From: a virus
Length of the DNA stretch: 39,265 bases
Virus record (IMG/VR): IMGVR_UViG_3300010885_005358
Span: 1-39,265 of that record
Direction: 5' to 3' (one strand)
The notes beneath the pieces were generated by a model that saw only the letters and a program-made list of their open reading frames with translations, had not been told where the DNA came from and ran no database searches. Every line of letters starts with the position of its first letter. The first letter of the stretch is position 1. The translations under genes were made by a program, and so were the position numbers. Of this stretch, positions 31,696 to 38,176 are shown piece by piece.

Positions 31696-31919
31696 ATATC
31701 TTATTTGATGAAAATAATGAATGGTTTGGTATGCCACAATTTGAACAAGACAAAATTAAACCTTATAAAGAATTAATAGTTAGATTTGAATGTGAAAATG
31801 ATTATATTGATTTTCAATTATTACTTAATCAAAAAATGACCATTAAAACTAAAAGTATTTGGCATCCATATAAATCTCATTGGGGTTTAGAGAAAATGGT
31901 TTATAAAAATGAATCCTAA
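31692..31919 (+). CDS. Small partner protein of the glycosyltransferase (KTKSIWxP family)
   Basis: 75 residues, overlapping the helicase stop by 4 bp. It starts MNILFDENNEWFGMPQFEQD, and has KELIVRFECENDYIDFQLLL and MTIKTKSIWHPYK. The EWxGMPxFxQ ... IxVxFExxxDYxDF ... KTKSIWxP pattern is a small conserved phage domain, often found next to glycosyltransferase or ParB-type genes. Its function is not known. The 11-bp overlap with the next gene suggests they act together. Confidence 0.72.
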   Translation: MNILFDENNEWFGMPQFEQDKIKPYKELIVRFECENDYIDFQLLLNQKMTIKTKSIWHPYKSHWGLEKMVYKNES

Positions 31920-32775
31920 TTATCCAGTTTATATTGTTTCAAAAGGCAGACCAAATAATGGTTTAACAACTAGGGCATTGCATGAAATGGGCGTTTCACA
32001 TTATATTGTTGTAGAGGCTAAAGAATATGAATCTTATAAGGCTGGCAGATGTTTTGGTACTTTAATTATATTGCCTGATAGCTATAAAAATGATTATGAA
32101 TTATGTGATGAATTTGGATTAAGTAAATCAACTGGCCCTGGCCCTGCTCGTAACTTTTGTATTGACCATTCTGCATTGCTTGGATTTTCAAGACATTGGG
32201 TAATGGATGATAATATAGATGCTTTTCATTATTTAAACAAAAATGAGAAATTTGAAGTAAAAACAGGTTCAACATTAAGGGCTGCTGAAGATTTTGTTTG
32301 TAGATATTCAAATGTTCCAGTAGCAGGATTTAATTACTATTCGTTCTGCAAAAAAACAGATAAAGTGCCACCTTATATTTTAAATACTCGCATATATTCA
32401 TGCTTGCTAATTCAAAATGATGCTGGGTATCGTTGGAGAGGTAGGTATAACGAAGATACTGATTTATCTTTAAGAGTTTTAAAAGATGGATTATGTACTA
32501 TACAATTTAATGCCTTTTTATGTGGGAAAATAACAACTCAAAGAATGAGGGGGGGGAATAGTGAAGAGTTTTATGATGAAGAGGGGACATTACCAAAAAG
32601 TCAAATGCTAGAAAAATTGCACCCTGATGTTGCTAAAGTAGTTTGGAAATTTAATCGCTGGCATCATTATGTGGATTATCAACCATTCAAAATTAACAGG
32701 CTTATAAAAATTATTGATACCAGTAATATGGATAAAATAAATAATTACAGCATGGTTTTATGCAAGGATATATAA
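31909..32775 (+). CDS. TET-associated-type glycosyltransferase (TAGT-like)
   Basis: 288 residues. The start PVYIVSKGRPNNGLTTRALHEMG resembles GT-A fold enzymes. VVEAKEYESY and GPGPARNFCIDHS (76-88) lead to HWVMDDNIDAF with a DDNID acid cluster (100-104), the likely metal and nucleotide-sugar site. A second acid motif, NEDTDLSLRVL (181-191), follows. This order matches the family named TET/JBP-associated glycosyltransferase in phage genomes, where it adds sugars to hydroxylated bases. I see no TET/JBP hydroxylase, pyrimidine hydroxymethylase or cytosine methylase nearby, so the substrate is open. Overlapping genes tie it to the helicase-primase operon. Confidence 0.75.
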   Translation: MNPNYPVYIVSKGRPNNGLTTRALHEMGVSHYIVVEAKEYESYKAGRCFGTLIILPDSYKNDYELCDEFGLSKSTGPGPARNFCIDHSALLGFSRHWVMDDNIDAFHYLNKNEKFEVKTGSTLRAAEDFVCRYSNVPVAGFNYYSFCKKTDKVPPYILNTRIYSCLLIQNDAGYRWRGRYNEDTDLSLRVLKDGLCTIQFNAFLCGKITTQRMRGGNSEEFYDEEGTLPKSQMLEKLHPDVAKVVWKFNRWHHYVDYQPFKINRLIKIIDTSNMDKINNYSMVLCKDI

Positions 32776-32776
32776 A

Positions 32777-33607
32777 ATGGACTTCTTACAATTTGCTTCA
32801 GCCAATGGCTTAGTGATTGACCGATTAGTGAGTGGGAGAATAGCTAGATGTGCTACTAAAGACCACCCACATAAAAAGAACGGGGCATATTTTTATGACG
32901 GAGATTGGGGATTTGTTCAAGATTGGGCTTCTATGCCTGAAATACAGCATTGGCAAACTGATAGAGTGATGTCTAATCGTGAAAAGTTAGATATGCAAGT
33001 CAGAATGGAAAGGCAGAAAGCCGACCATAAAGCCGAACGTGCAAGATTGAACCTAGAGGCCGCCAAAAAAGCGGTTGGTATACTTGCCTCATGTAAGGCA
33101 GATAAACACGCCTACCTCGCTAAAAAAGGCTTCCCTGACGCTATTGGCAAGACGATAGTGGTAGATGGTGAACATAAACTTTGTATCCCAATGATATTTA
33201 ACAATCAAGTGGTGGGATTGCAGATAATTAACGAGATGGGTGAGAAGAAGTTTTTATTTGGACAGCGTACTAATTACACCTCATTCAACATTGGGGATAA
33301 AGGATTAACCGTAGTTTGTGAGGGATATGCTACTGGGCTATCTATAAAGACAGTTCTAAACGCATTAAAAATACCCTCTCAAGTGGCGGTATGCTTTTCA
33401 GCGAGTAACTTAACTAAGATAGCAAAGAAAACGGAATGTATCGTGATTGCTGATAATGATAAATCGGGTACAGGTGAGAAGTCTGCTATTGATTCTGGTA
33501 GAAGGTTTTGGATGCCTCCAATGGTGGGTGAGGATTTTAATGATGCTTGGCAATCGGAAGGAACTTTTAAAATGAGTCAAATATTAAGGGAATTTATCAA
33601 TGGCTAA
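32777..33607 (+). CDS. Toprim-domain primase
   Basis: 276 residues. The Toprim domain lies in the C-terminal half: VVCEGYATGLSIKTVL has the catalytic E182, CIVIADNDKSGTG has the DxD pair D226/D228, and FNDAW follows near residue 262. The N-terminal part (RCATKDHPHKKNGAYFYDGD, about 24-43) resembles the region where phage primases carry a zinc finger, but there is only one Cys, so the finger is lost or replaced. There is no helicase domain. It probably primes lagging strands or initiates replication together with the upstream helicase. It is shorter than fused phage primase-helicases. Confidence 0.88.
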   Translation: MDFLQFASANGLVIDRLVSGRIARCATKDHPHKKNGAYFYDGDWGFVQDWASMPEIQHWQTDRVMSNREKLDMQVRMERQKADHKAERARLNLEAAKKAVGILASCKADKHAYLAKKGFPDAIGKTIVVDGEHKLCIPMIFNNQVVGLQIINEMGEKKFLFGQRTNYTSFNIGDKGLTVVCEGYATGLSIKTVLNALKIPSQVAVCFSASNLTKIAKKTECIVIADNDKSGTGEKSAIDSGRRFWMPPMVGEDFNDAWQSEGTFKMSQILREFING

Positions 33608-33839
33608 TTCTGAATGGAAAATAGGGGATAACTGGTTTATGCAAAATGCTACTCATATCATTAGCAAATATACCTACAATTCTAATGGGGATTATAAAAT
33701 ACAGCTATGGGAGAAAGTTGGCTCTGACTTAACTGGCAGTATTTGTTTAGGTTCTTTTAGAACTTCTAAAGAGGCGAAAAATTATTATGCAACTGAAATT
33801 GAAGCGAAAAAAGTGCCGAGTGTGCCTGATTTATTTTGA
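33600..33839 (+). CDS. Small conserved phage protein in the replication operon
   Basis: 79 residues, overlapping the primase by 8 bp. It contains MANSEWKIGDNWFMQNATHI and then SICLGSFRTSKEAKNYYATE. The ExGSFxTxxEAK pattern looks like a small alpha/beta protein of unknown function. Its own stop region overlaps the start of ninG. Confidence 0.6.
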   Translation: MANSEWKIGDNWFMQNATHIISKYTYNSNGDYKIQLWEKVGSDLTGSICLGSFRTSKEAKNYYATEIEAKKVPSVPDLF

Positions 33840-34329
33840 TGCACGTTCAAGCACTCAAGTAGTCTGTGGATGGGAATGTGCTTTTGAACTGACTGTACAA
33901 AAACGAATTAAAACTGAAAGAAAGGAAACGCGTGATGCAAAACTTAGACTTAAAACAAGAGCAGAATGGGCAAGAGAAGCCCAGACTGCTTTCAACAAAT
34001 ATATCCGTGAGCGTGATAGGGAACTCCCATGTATCTCCTGTCAGCGTGAACATACAGGGCAGTACCACGCAGGACATTACAGGAGTGTTGGGGCTATTAG
34101 TGGACTCCGTTTTAACGAGTTTAATGTCCACAAACAATGCGCGCCATGCAATAACCATCTTAGCGGAAATATCGTCAACTATCGAATAAACCTAATTAAG
34201 AAAATTGGGATAGAAGAAGTGGAGTGGTTGGAGTCGTATAACGAGGTGGCTAAATATACGATTGAAGACTTAAAAGTGATTAAGAAGAAATATGTTGACA
34301 AGTTCACGAACATGAATAATAATGAATGA
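33787..34329 (+). CDS. ninG: NinG/Rap-type recombination protein
   Basis: 180 residues, overlapping the previous gene by 53 bp. It has a CRVC start (10-13), a second Cys pair (VVCGWECAF, about 26-34), then a basic helical part. The core has LPCISCQREHTGQYHAGHYR and HKQCAPCNNHLSGN, an HNH-type zinc site. This is the pattern of lambda NinG (Rap), a structure-specific nuclease that cuts branched DNA and Holliday junctions. It sits between the primase and a RecB-like nuclease, which fits recombination-dependent replication. Confidence 0.92.
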   Translation: MQLKLKRKKCRVCLIYFDARSSTQVVCGWECAFELTVQKRIKTERKETRDAKLRLKTRAEWAREAQTAFNKYIRERDRELPCISCQREHTGQYHAGHYRSVGAISGLRFNEFNVHKQCAPCNNHLSGNIVNYRINLIKKIGIEEVEWLESYNEVAKYTIEDLKVIKKKYVDKFTNMNNNE

Positions 34330-34349
34330 ACTTAACAAGGAGAAACATC

Positions 34350-35195
34350 ATGCGAGTTACAAATACTGAAGGATTGCCAGAGATTTTAGTCAAGATGGTA
34401 TCAAGCCAACGTAAGCCTAAAGTTGATTCTATTAGCTGTACGGAGTTAATTGATAGTCCTGCTATCCACCACATGAAGTTAGAGCATTGGGATGACTTAG
34501 AAGTAGATGCTAGCGATTTGATTGCAGCAGGATTGGGAACGGCTTTTCATCACTACATTGAAACCTTTGCAGACCCTAAACATTCTGAAGTTGCATTAGA
34601 TGGATTGTTTGGTGATTTTAGGATTACAGGTACAGCCGATTACATTGAGGATGGGGTGATTACCGATTGGAAAACTACTCGTGTTTGGTCAGTCACTATG
34701 TCAGACAAATGGATTAAGAAAGTTGAAGAACAACTTAACGTCTATTGTTGGATGGCTAGACAGCAAGGTGAAGAAATTAAATCACTCCAAGCATTGGTAG
34801 TTCATCCTGATTGGAAACGCAGTGAGATGATGCGCTCTGACAACTACCCACGTAAGAACTGGCAGATGTATAAATTTACGCCCTGGTCAGCAGAAAAGAT
34901 TGAGCAATTTATATCAGACCGTATTGCTTTATTCCTAGATAAATCTTATCAATGTTCAGATGATGAAAGATGGGCTAGTCCTACTACATGGGCAGTGATG
35001 AAAGAGGGGCGTAAAAGTGCTGTGAGGGTACTTCCTAGCCATGTAGAAGCGTTATCTTATAGTGCGCCATTAGATGCTAAACATTCTATCGTAGAACGCA
35101 CTGGAGAGCATAAACGCTGTGAAGAATACTGTTCGGTTCGTGCTATATGCCCTTTCAAAATTGTACGTGAGGTTATGGAAAATGAACCCGAATAA
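34350..35195 (+). CDS. RecB/Cas4-like PD-(D/E)XK exonuclease
   Basis: 281 residues from the ATG at 34350, which has AAGGAG upstream. Motifs fit a Cas4/RecB nuclease: H67-H68 in TAFHHYIE, D97 in TGTADYI, D106-x-K108 in ITDWKTTR, and Q128 in EEQLNVYCW. The C-terminus has CEEYCSVRAIC (C257, C261, C267), with C202 or C30 as possible fourth ligand of an Fe-S cluster. It should resect DNA ends to feed recombination or packaging. No annealase (RecT/Beta type) is visible. Confidence 0.88.
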   Translation: MRVTNTEGLPEILVKMVSSQRKPKVDSISCTELIDSPAIHHMKLEHWDDLEVDASDLIAAGLGTAFHHYIETFADPKHSEVALDGLFGDFRITGTADYIEDGVITDWKTTRVWSVTMSDKWIKKVEEQLNVYCWMARQQGEEIKSLQALVVHPDWKRSEMMRSDNYPRKNWQMYKFTPWSAEKIEQFISDRIALFLDKSYQCSDDERWASPTTWAVMKEGRKSAVRVLPSHVEALSYSAPLDAKHSIVERTGEHKRCEEYCSVRAICPFKIVREVMENEPE

Positions 35196-35583
35196 TAACA
35201 GCCCAGTTGAACGTGATAGTACGGCCATGCGTACTTTTGATGATGAATCAGTGCCATATTTAAAATTATGTGCAGCTAAGATATTCATCCATATTCAGGA
35301 TTATGTTGAATATAGAGCTAAAGTAGTAAAGCGTAAAAGTGACCCATTTAGTAGGAAGAATAGGGTAAAGGATAAGGATGGTATCTCTGCTAAATATTGG
35401 TTACTTAATGATAGTAGCTTAGAGCCATTCTCATTTATTTGGTGCTGTGAGATGTTGGACATAAACCATAAATCAGTTAGGGAAAGATGCCAAAATAAAT
35501 GGCTACTTATTCTTAAAAACATGAAGCCAGATAATAAATTTTATATGAAGTATTTTTTAGAATTGGAGTTAGACCATGAGTGA
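35182..35583 (+). CDS. Conserved phage protein with HTH-like region
   Basis: 133 residues from the ATG at 35182, which overlaps the nuclease gene by 14 bp. It has STAMRTFDDESVPYLKLCAA, a basic stretch (KVVKRKSDPFSRKNRVKDKD), then AKYWLLNDSSLEPFSFIWCC and EMLDINHKSVRERCQNKW. The last part, PFSFxxxCxxLxxxxxxVRxR, is a frequent phage pattern that looks like a winged or simple HTH. It may regulate late genes. Function is inferred. Confidence 0.65.
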   Translation: MNPNNNSPVERDSTAMRTFDDESVPYLKLCAAKIFIHIQDYVEYRAKVVKRKSDPFSRKNRVKDKDGISAKYWLLNDSSLEPFSFIWCCEMLDINHKSVRERCQNKWLLILKNMKPDNKFYMKYFLELELDHE

Positions 35584-36022
35584 TGTTAGAAGTGTAGTAA
35601 ATTTGATTGAATCGGCAGTAGGTGATGCGGATAGAAACTTTAATACCATTGGGGCTGCATTATGTTTAGTCGCTGATGAAAAGCTGTTTAAAGACTATGC
35701 CACCCACACTACTAGCATGGAAAAGTTCTTACGTGAGTTTAAGTTCTCACGGTCATGGGCTTGGAACGCTATGCGTGTTAATCGTGAGTTTGGTAGCTAT
35801 GACTTAGAGAATGTGCCACATGATAGATTAGTGCGTATCTTACCGCTTCAAATCCCTGAAGAATACAAAACAGGATGGGTGGAAGCAGCTAGAGTGCTAT
35901 CAGCAGGGGCTTTCAATGATGAAATCCGCAACTATAAAGGGTTAGTAGCAACAGATGAATGTGAGCATACGGATATTGAAACTATCCATAAATGTAAAGT
36001 TTGTAAAATGGTGATGAAATAA
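35576..36022 (+). CDS. Hypothetical protein with C-terminal zinc-like motif
   Basis: 148 residues, overlapping the previous gene by 8 bp. It has MSDVRSVVNLIESAVGDADR, a helical middle with FSRSWAWNAMRVNREFGSYD, and a C-terminal CEHTDIETIHKCKVCKM that could bind zinc (C, H, CxxC). It may be a DNA-binding regulator. No family recognised. Confidence 0.6.
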   Translation: MSDVRSVVNLIESAVGDADRNFNTIGAALCLVADEKLFKDYATHTTSMEKFLREFKFSRSWAWNAMRVNREFGSYDLENVPHDRLVRILPLQIPEEYKTGWVEAARVLSAGAFNDEIRNYKGLVATDECEHTDIETIHKCKVCKMVMK

Positions 36023-36034
36023 TACATTAATTGC

Positions 36035-36062
36035 TTGACAACAATACACGCTCATGTACCAT
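36035..36062 (+). promoter_or_regulatory. Promoter with tandem CATGTAC operator-like sites
   Basis: TTGACA (36035-36040), 16 bp, TACCAT (36057-36062). CATGTAC occurs twice in tandem (36053-36059 and 36060-36066) across the -10 box. The CTCATGTAC word is also at 29496-29503. It drives the group of small genes starting at 36092. Confidence 0.6.
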
Positions 36063-36091
36063 GTACTTAATTAAACAGAAAGGGGTATGAA

Positions 36092-36256
36092 ATGGCAAAT
36101 GATTTTTACATAGTAGAAGATGACGATAGACAAATGATTGATGACGAAGAATACTCTTTATGGGTATTTGAGTGTGCGCTTAAAGATTTTAATGAAATTC
36201 AAAGCCACAAAGAATCTCTTCATCTTTTAGATAAAGGAGATAATTGTGGAACTTGA
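36092..36256 (+). CDS. Small acidic protein
   Basis: 54 residues with AAGGGG upstream. It begins MANDFYIVEDDDRQMIDDEE, is very acidic at the N-terminus, and has one Cys-Gly-Thr end. Function unknown. First gene behind the promoter at 36035. Its end overlaps the next start by 11 bp. Confidence 0.58.
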   Translation: MANDFYIVEDDDRQMIDDEEYSLWVFECALKDFNEIQSHKESLHLLDKGDNCGT

Positions 36257-36551
36257 TACTATTACAGTAATTAGTCGCATAGATGCGGTTCGTGGCCAAC
36301 AGTTTGATGTTTATTGGCATTATGAGTTAGAGGACATTGAAATTGACTCCATAGAAGAGCCTACAGGCGTTTTAGATTTGAAAGACATACTAATGCCTCA
36401 AGTGGTTGCAGATATTCGCTATTCGCTTAACGAAATGCTTGCTATGCGTAGAATAAACAATGTAACCAGTATGTTTACTCAAGAGCAGATAGATACAGGG
36501 TTTGCTAGTGAGTCTATGATGAATATTGAAAGGGGATGGGCAAATGAGTAG
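36246..36551 (+). CDS. Small hypothetical protein, GTG start
   Basis: 101 residues from a GTG at 36246 with AAAGGAG upstream. It contains MELDTITVISRIDAVRGQQF, then YWHYELEDIEIDSIEEPTGV and DIRYSLNEMLAMRR. It appears alpha/beta and acidic. No family recognised. Confidence 0.62.
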   Translation: MELDTITVISRIDAVRGQQFDVYWHYELEDIEIDSIEEPTGVLDLKDILMPQVVADIRYSLNEMLAMRRINNVTSMFTQEQIDTGFASESMMNIERGWANE

Positions 36552-36714
36552 CAAAAATGAGATTACTGGTGATTTAATCAAATCAAAGCCAAGTGATATG
36601 TATTCAGAACACTTTGATGCAATATTTAGACCCTCTTTAGATATACTAAAGAAATTAACTATAATCCCTGAAGAAGAAGTTAAAGATTTGGAGTGGGATG
36701 ATGATGCTGACTGA
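36544..36714 (+). CDS. Small hypothetical protein
   Basis: 56 residues from the ATG at 36544, with AGGGGATGG upstream. It begins MSSKNEITGDLIKSKPSDMY and ends in EEEVKDLEWDDDAD. Acidic and helical. Function unknown. It overlaps the previous gene by 8 bp. Confidence 0.55.
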   Translation: MSSKNEITGDLIKSKPSDMYSEHFDAIFRPSLDILKKLTIIPEEEVKDLEWDDDAD

Positions 36715-36772
36715 AGAAGAGATGGAAGAACTCCGTAAGCTGTTAAAGTTACCTAGAAAGGATGCCCAATGA
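36704..36772 (+). CDS. Possible 22-codon leader-like peptide
   Basis: A very short frame (MLTEEEMEELRKLLKLPRKD plus two residues), with GGAGTGG upstream. Its TGA overlaps the next ATG (ATGA). It could couple translation to the gene at 36769. Two further ATG codons lie directly before it. Real coding is uncertain. Confidence 0.35.
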   Translation: MLTEEEMEELRKLLKLPRKDAQ

Positions 36773-36960
36773 AAATATCAATTGATTTAGATGATAACAG
36801 CCCATTATATGATGTGCTTGACTCTGTGGTACTGGGGTATCTTAAACATAGCCTAGATTTAGTAACAGATAAGTTTGTATCTACTCACCCAGATGACGTT
36901 AAGCAAGATAAGAAAGTAAAGAAAGCATTACTTGTGTTGATTGATTACTACGGTGGCTAA
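36769..36960 (+). CDS. Small hypothetical protein
   Basis: 63 residues. It starts MKISIDLDDNSPLYDVLDSV and has VSTHPDDVKQDKKVKKALLV. It may be a dimerising helical protein. Function unknown. It is the last gene before the iteron region. Confidence 0.57.
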   Translation: MKISIDLDDNSPLYDVLDSVVLGYLKHSLDLVTDKFVSTHPDDVKQDKKVKKALLVLIDYYGG

Positions 36961-37170
36961 TAGCTATAAATAAGTACTTAAACGGTTTAAATGCTTGTTA
37001 ATGGATACATTTATATACTTTAGCAATTAGAGATAATGAATAGATGGGTTAGAGATAATAGTCCACACTTTATCTGACGAGACTATCCTTGAAACCATTA
37101 CTGCTACTAGGTTTGAGGCATATAGGGTGAGCATTGTTTTCTAGATAAAGTATATAGTGTTTCTAGATAA

Positions 37171-37206
37171 TGAATAGATACATGAATAGATACTTGAATA
37201 GATAAC
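37171..37206. repeat. Three tandem 12-bp iterons, core TGAATAGATA
   Basis: TGAATAGATA starts at 37171, 37183 and 37195, exactly 12 bp apart. Each is followed by two variable bases (CA, CT, AC). Regular spacing near one helical turn is typical of initiator or regulator binding sites. Confidence 0.85.
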
Positions 37207-37256
37207 GAAAGCGTTAATACTGACAGAAAGTCGCAAGTTTTATAACGAAGGCGTTA
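37203..37256. promoter_or_regulatory. Two copies of the palindrome TAACGAARGCGTTA
   Basis: TAACG-aaag-CGTTA at 37203-37216 and TAACG-aagg-CGTTA at 37243-37256, 40 bp apart start to start. The first overlaps the last iteron. Two near-identical palindromes next to iterons point to a dimeric DNA-binding protein. Confidence 0.7.
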
Positions 37257-37335
37257 AAAATGTTAGCTAGTACACACATTTGGTTCAATTTTTGCCAGTA
37301 ATGTGTGACTTAACTAACTTCACAGGGAAAACAAA

Positions 37336-37686
37336 ATGAACAAACACAAATGGTACAACGAGATAGTAGCATGGGCAATGGGGTCAGAGATTGAGCAATC
37401 ACTTGAAAATGCATCAGGCTGGACTGATTGGCATAATGTAGTTACCCCTACATTTTATACAAGCGGTGCAGAGTTCCGCATCAAGCCAATAGTTAAAGAA
37501 CCAAAAACTGGAAGGTGTTTAATCTGCCATTCAAAAGTTAATCTGGATGAAGAAATGCCACAACCTAAAGAGAAGAAGTATTTGTATGTGTATATATTTA
37601 ATGGAACTGCAATGCTAACCGAAACGCATTCAGGGGCGGCTAGTGGTGGTAGGTATATGGGAAAGATTGAGGTGCAAGATGACTAA
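37336..37686 (+). CDS. Conserved phage protein (KWYNEIVAWAxG ... FRIKP domain)
   Basis: 116 residues with AGGG upstream. KHKWYNEIVAWAMGSEIEQS, then WTDWHNVVTPTFY and FRIKP, form a small domain frequent in phage proteins of unknown function. A CLIC pair (about residue 60) may bind metal. The C-terminal part (YLYVYIFNGTAMLTETHSGA) looks beta-rich. It is the first gene after the iteron region. Confidence 0.68.
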   Translation: MNKHKWYNEIVAWAMGSEIEQSLENASGWTDWHNVVTPTFYTSGAEFRIKPIVKEPKTGRCLICHSKVNLDEEMPQPKEKKYLYVYIFNGTAMLTETHSGAASGGRYMGKIEVQDD

Positions 37687-37704
37687 AGATTGGGAAGGGA
37701 ACAC

Positions 37705-37833
37705 ATGATACTCCACCAAATGCGGATGCTTAACGGCAAAGTATTATTTGAAGGTCGCATGAAAACATTTAGGCGGTCAGATAGAAGCAAGCGACTGTAT
37801 GAAGATATGGCAAAAATGAGGAAGTATAGATAA
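37705..37833 (+). CDS. Tiny basic protein
   Basis: 42 residues with GGAAGGGA upstream. It is very basic and Met-rich (MKTFRRSDRSKRLYEDMAKM). It may bind nucleic acid. No family recognised. Confidence 0.5.
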   Translation: MILHQMRMLNGKVLFEGRMKTFRRSDRSKRLYEDMAKMRKYR

Positions 37834-37909
37834 AAAGTATATACACCGAGCGGTAATAATCACCGCATAAACGACCGACTAAACGTAATAAATGACCGAT
37901 AGGGAAAAT

Positions 37910-38023
37910 ATGACTGAAGCAGAACGTAATGAATTAAACGCTGCTTATGAACGTATAGAGCAGCTGCATAAAGAGATAGCACACTTGGTACAGCAACTTA
38001 AAGACAAGGAGAATGGCAGATGA
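37910..38023 (+). CDS. Tiny coiled-coil-like peptide
   Basis: 37 residues with AGGG upstream. Nearly all helix-forming, with a heptad-like pattern (LNAAYERIEQLHKEIAHLVQ). Its stop overlaps the next start (ATGA). It could be a small oligomerising partner. Function unknown. Confidence 0.52.
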   Translation: MTEAERNELNAAYERIEQLHKEIAHLVQQLKDKENGR

Positions 38024-38157
38024 TTAATACTTTTGTGGCGGGGTTGATATGCGGATGGATGTACGTGACATGGGTAGTACCTAATTATGCAATTAAAGAA
38101 GTGCAACAATGTACGTTAAAGATAGGTAAGACGCTGGTTCAAGGCGATGCAATCTAA
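38020..38157 (+). CDS. Small membrane protein
   Basis: 45 residues with AAGGAG upstream and a 4-bp overlap with the previous gene. Residues about 3-20 are a hydrophobic segment (NTFVAGLICGWMYVTWVV), followed by a polar tail. Function unknown. Confidence 0.52.
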   Translation: MINTFVAGLICGWMYVTWVVPNYAIKEVQQCTLKIGKTLVQGDAI

Positions 38158-38176
38158 TTTACGATAAAGGCACATT

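Larger units (their letters stand above)
36961..37335. other. 375-bp non-coding region with iterons and paired palindromes
   Basis: No gene is visible. Three tandem 12-bp iterons and a single upstream relative (TGAATAGATG, 37037-37046) share the core TGAATAGATR. Two CTAGATAA words lie at 37141 and 37163. A hairpin (ATAGTC 37058-37063 with GACTAT 37081-37086) and two copies of a 14-bp palindrome complete it. The layout fits a replication origin or a strong operator region. Confidence 0.65.

Noticed and set aside
32777-33607. Full primase-helicase fusion
   Set aside because: Only the Toprim part is present, with no RecA-like or Walker motif. The helicase is a separate SF2 protein.
37058-37120. 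Hammerhead-ribozyme-like words (CTGACGA, GAAA, then an AAACC/GGTTT stem)
   Set aside because: The bases between CTGACGA and GAAA cannot form stem II, and there is no stem I around the expected cleavage site. The match is probably chance.
37171-37206. Short tandem repeats considered as a CRISPR array
   Set aside because: The unit is only 12 bp with 2 variable bases. There are no spacers and no cas genes.
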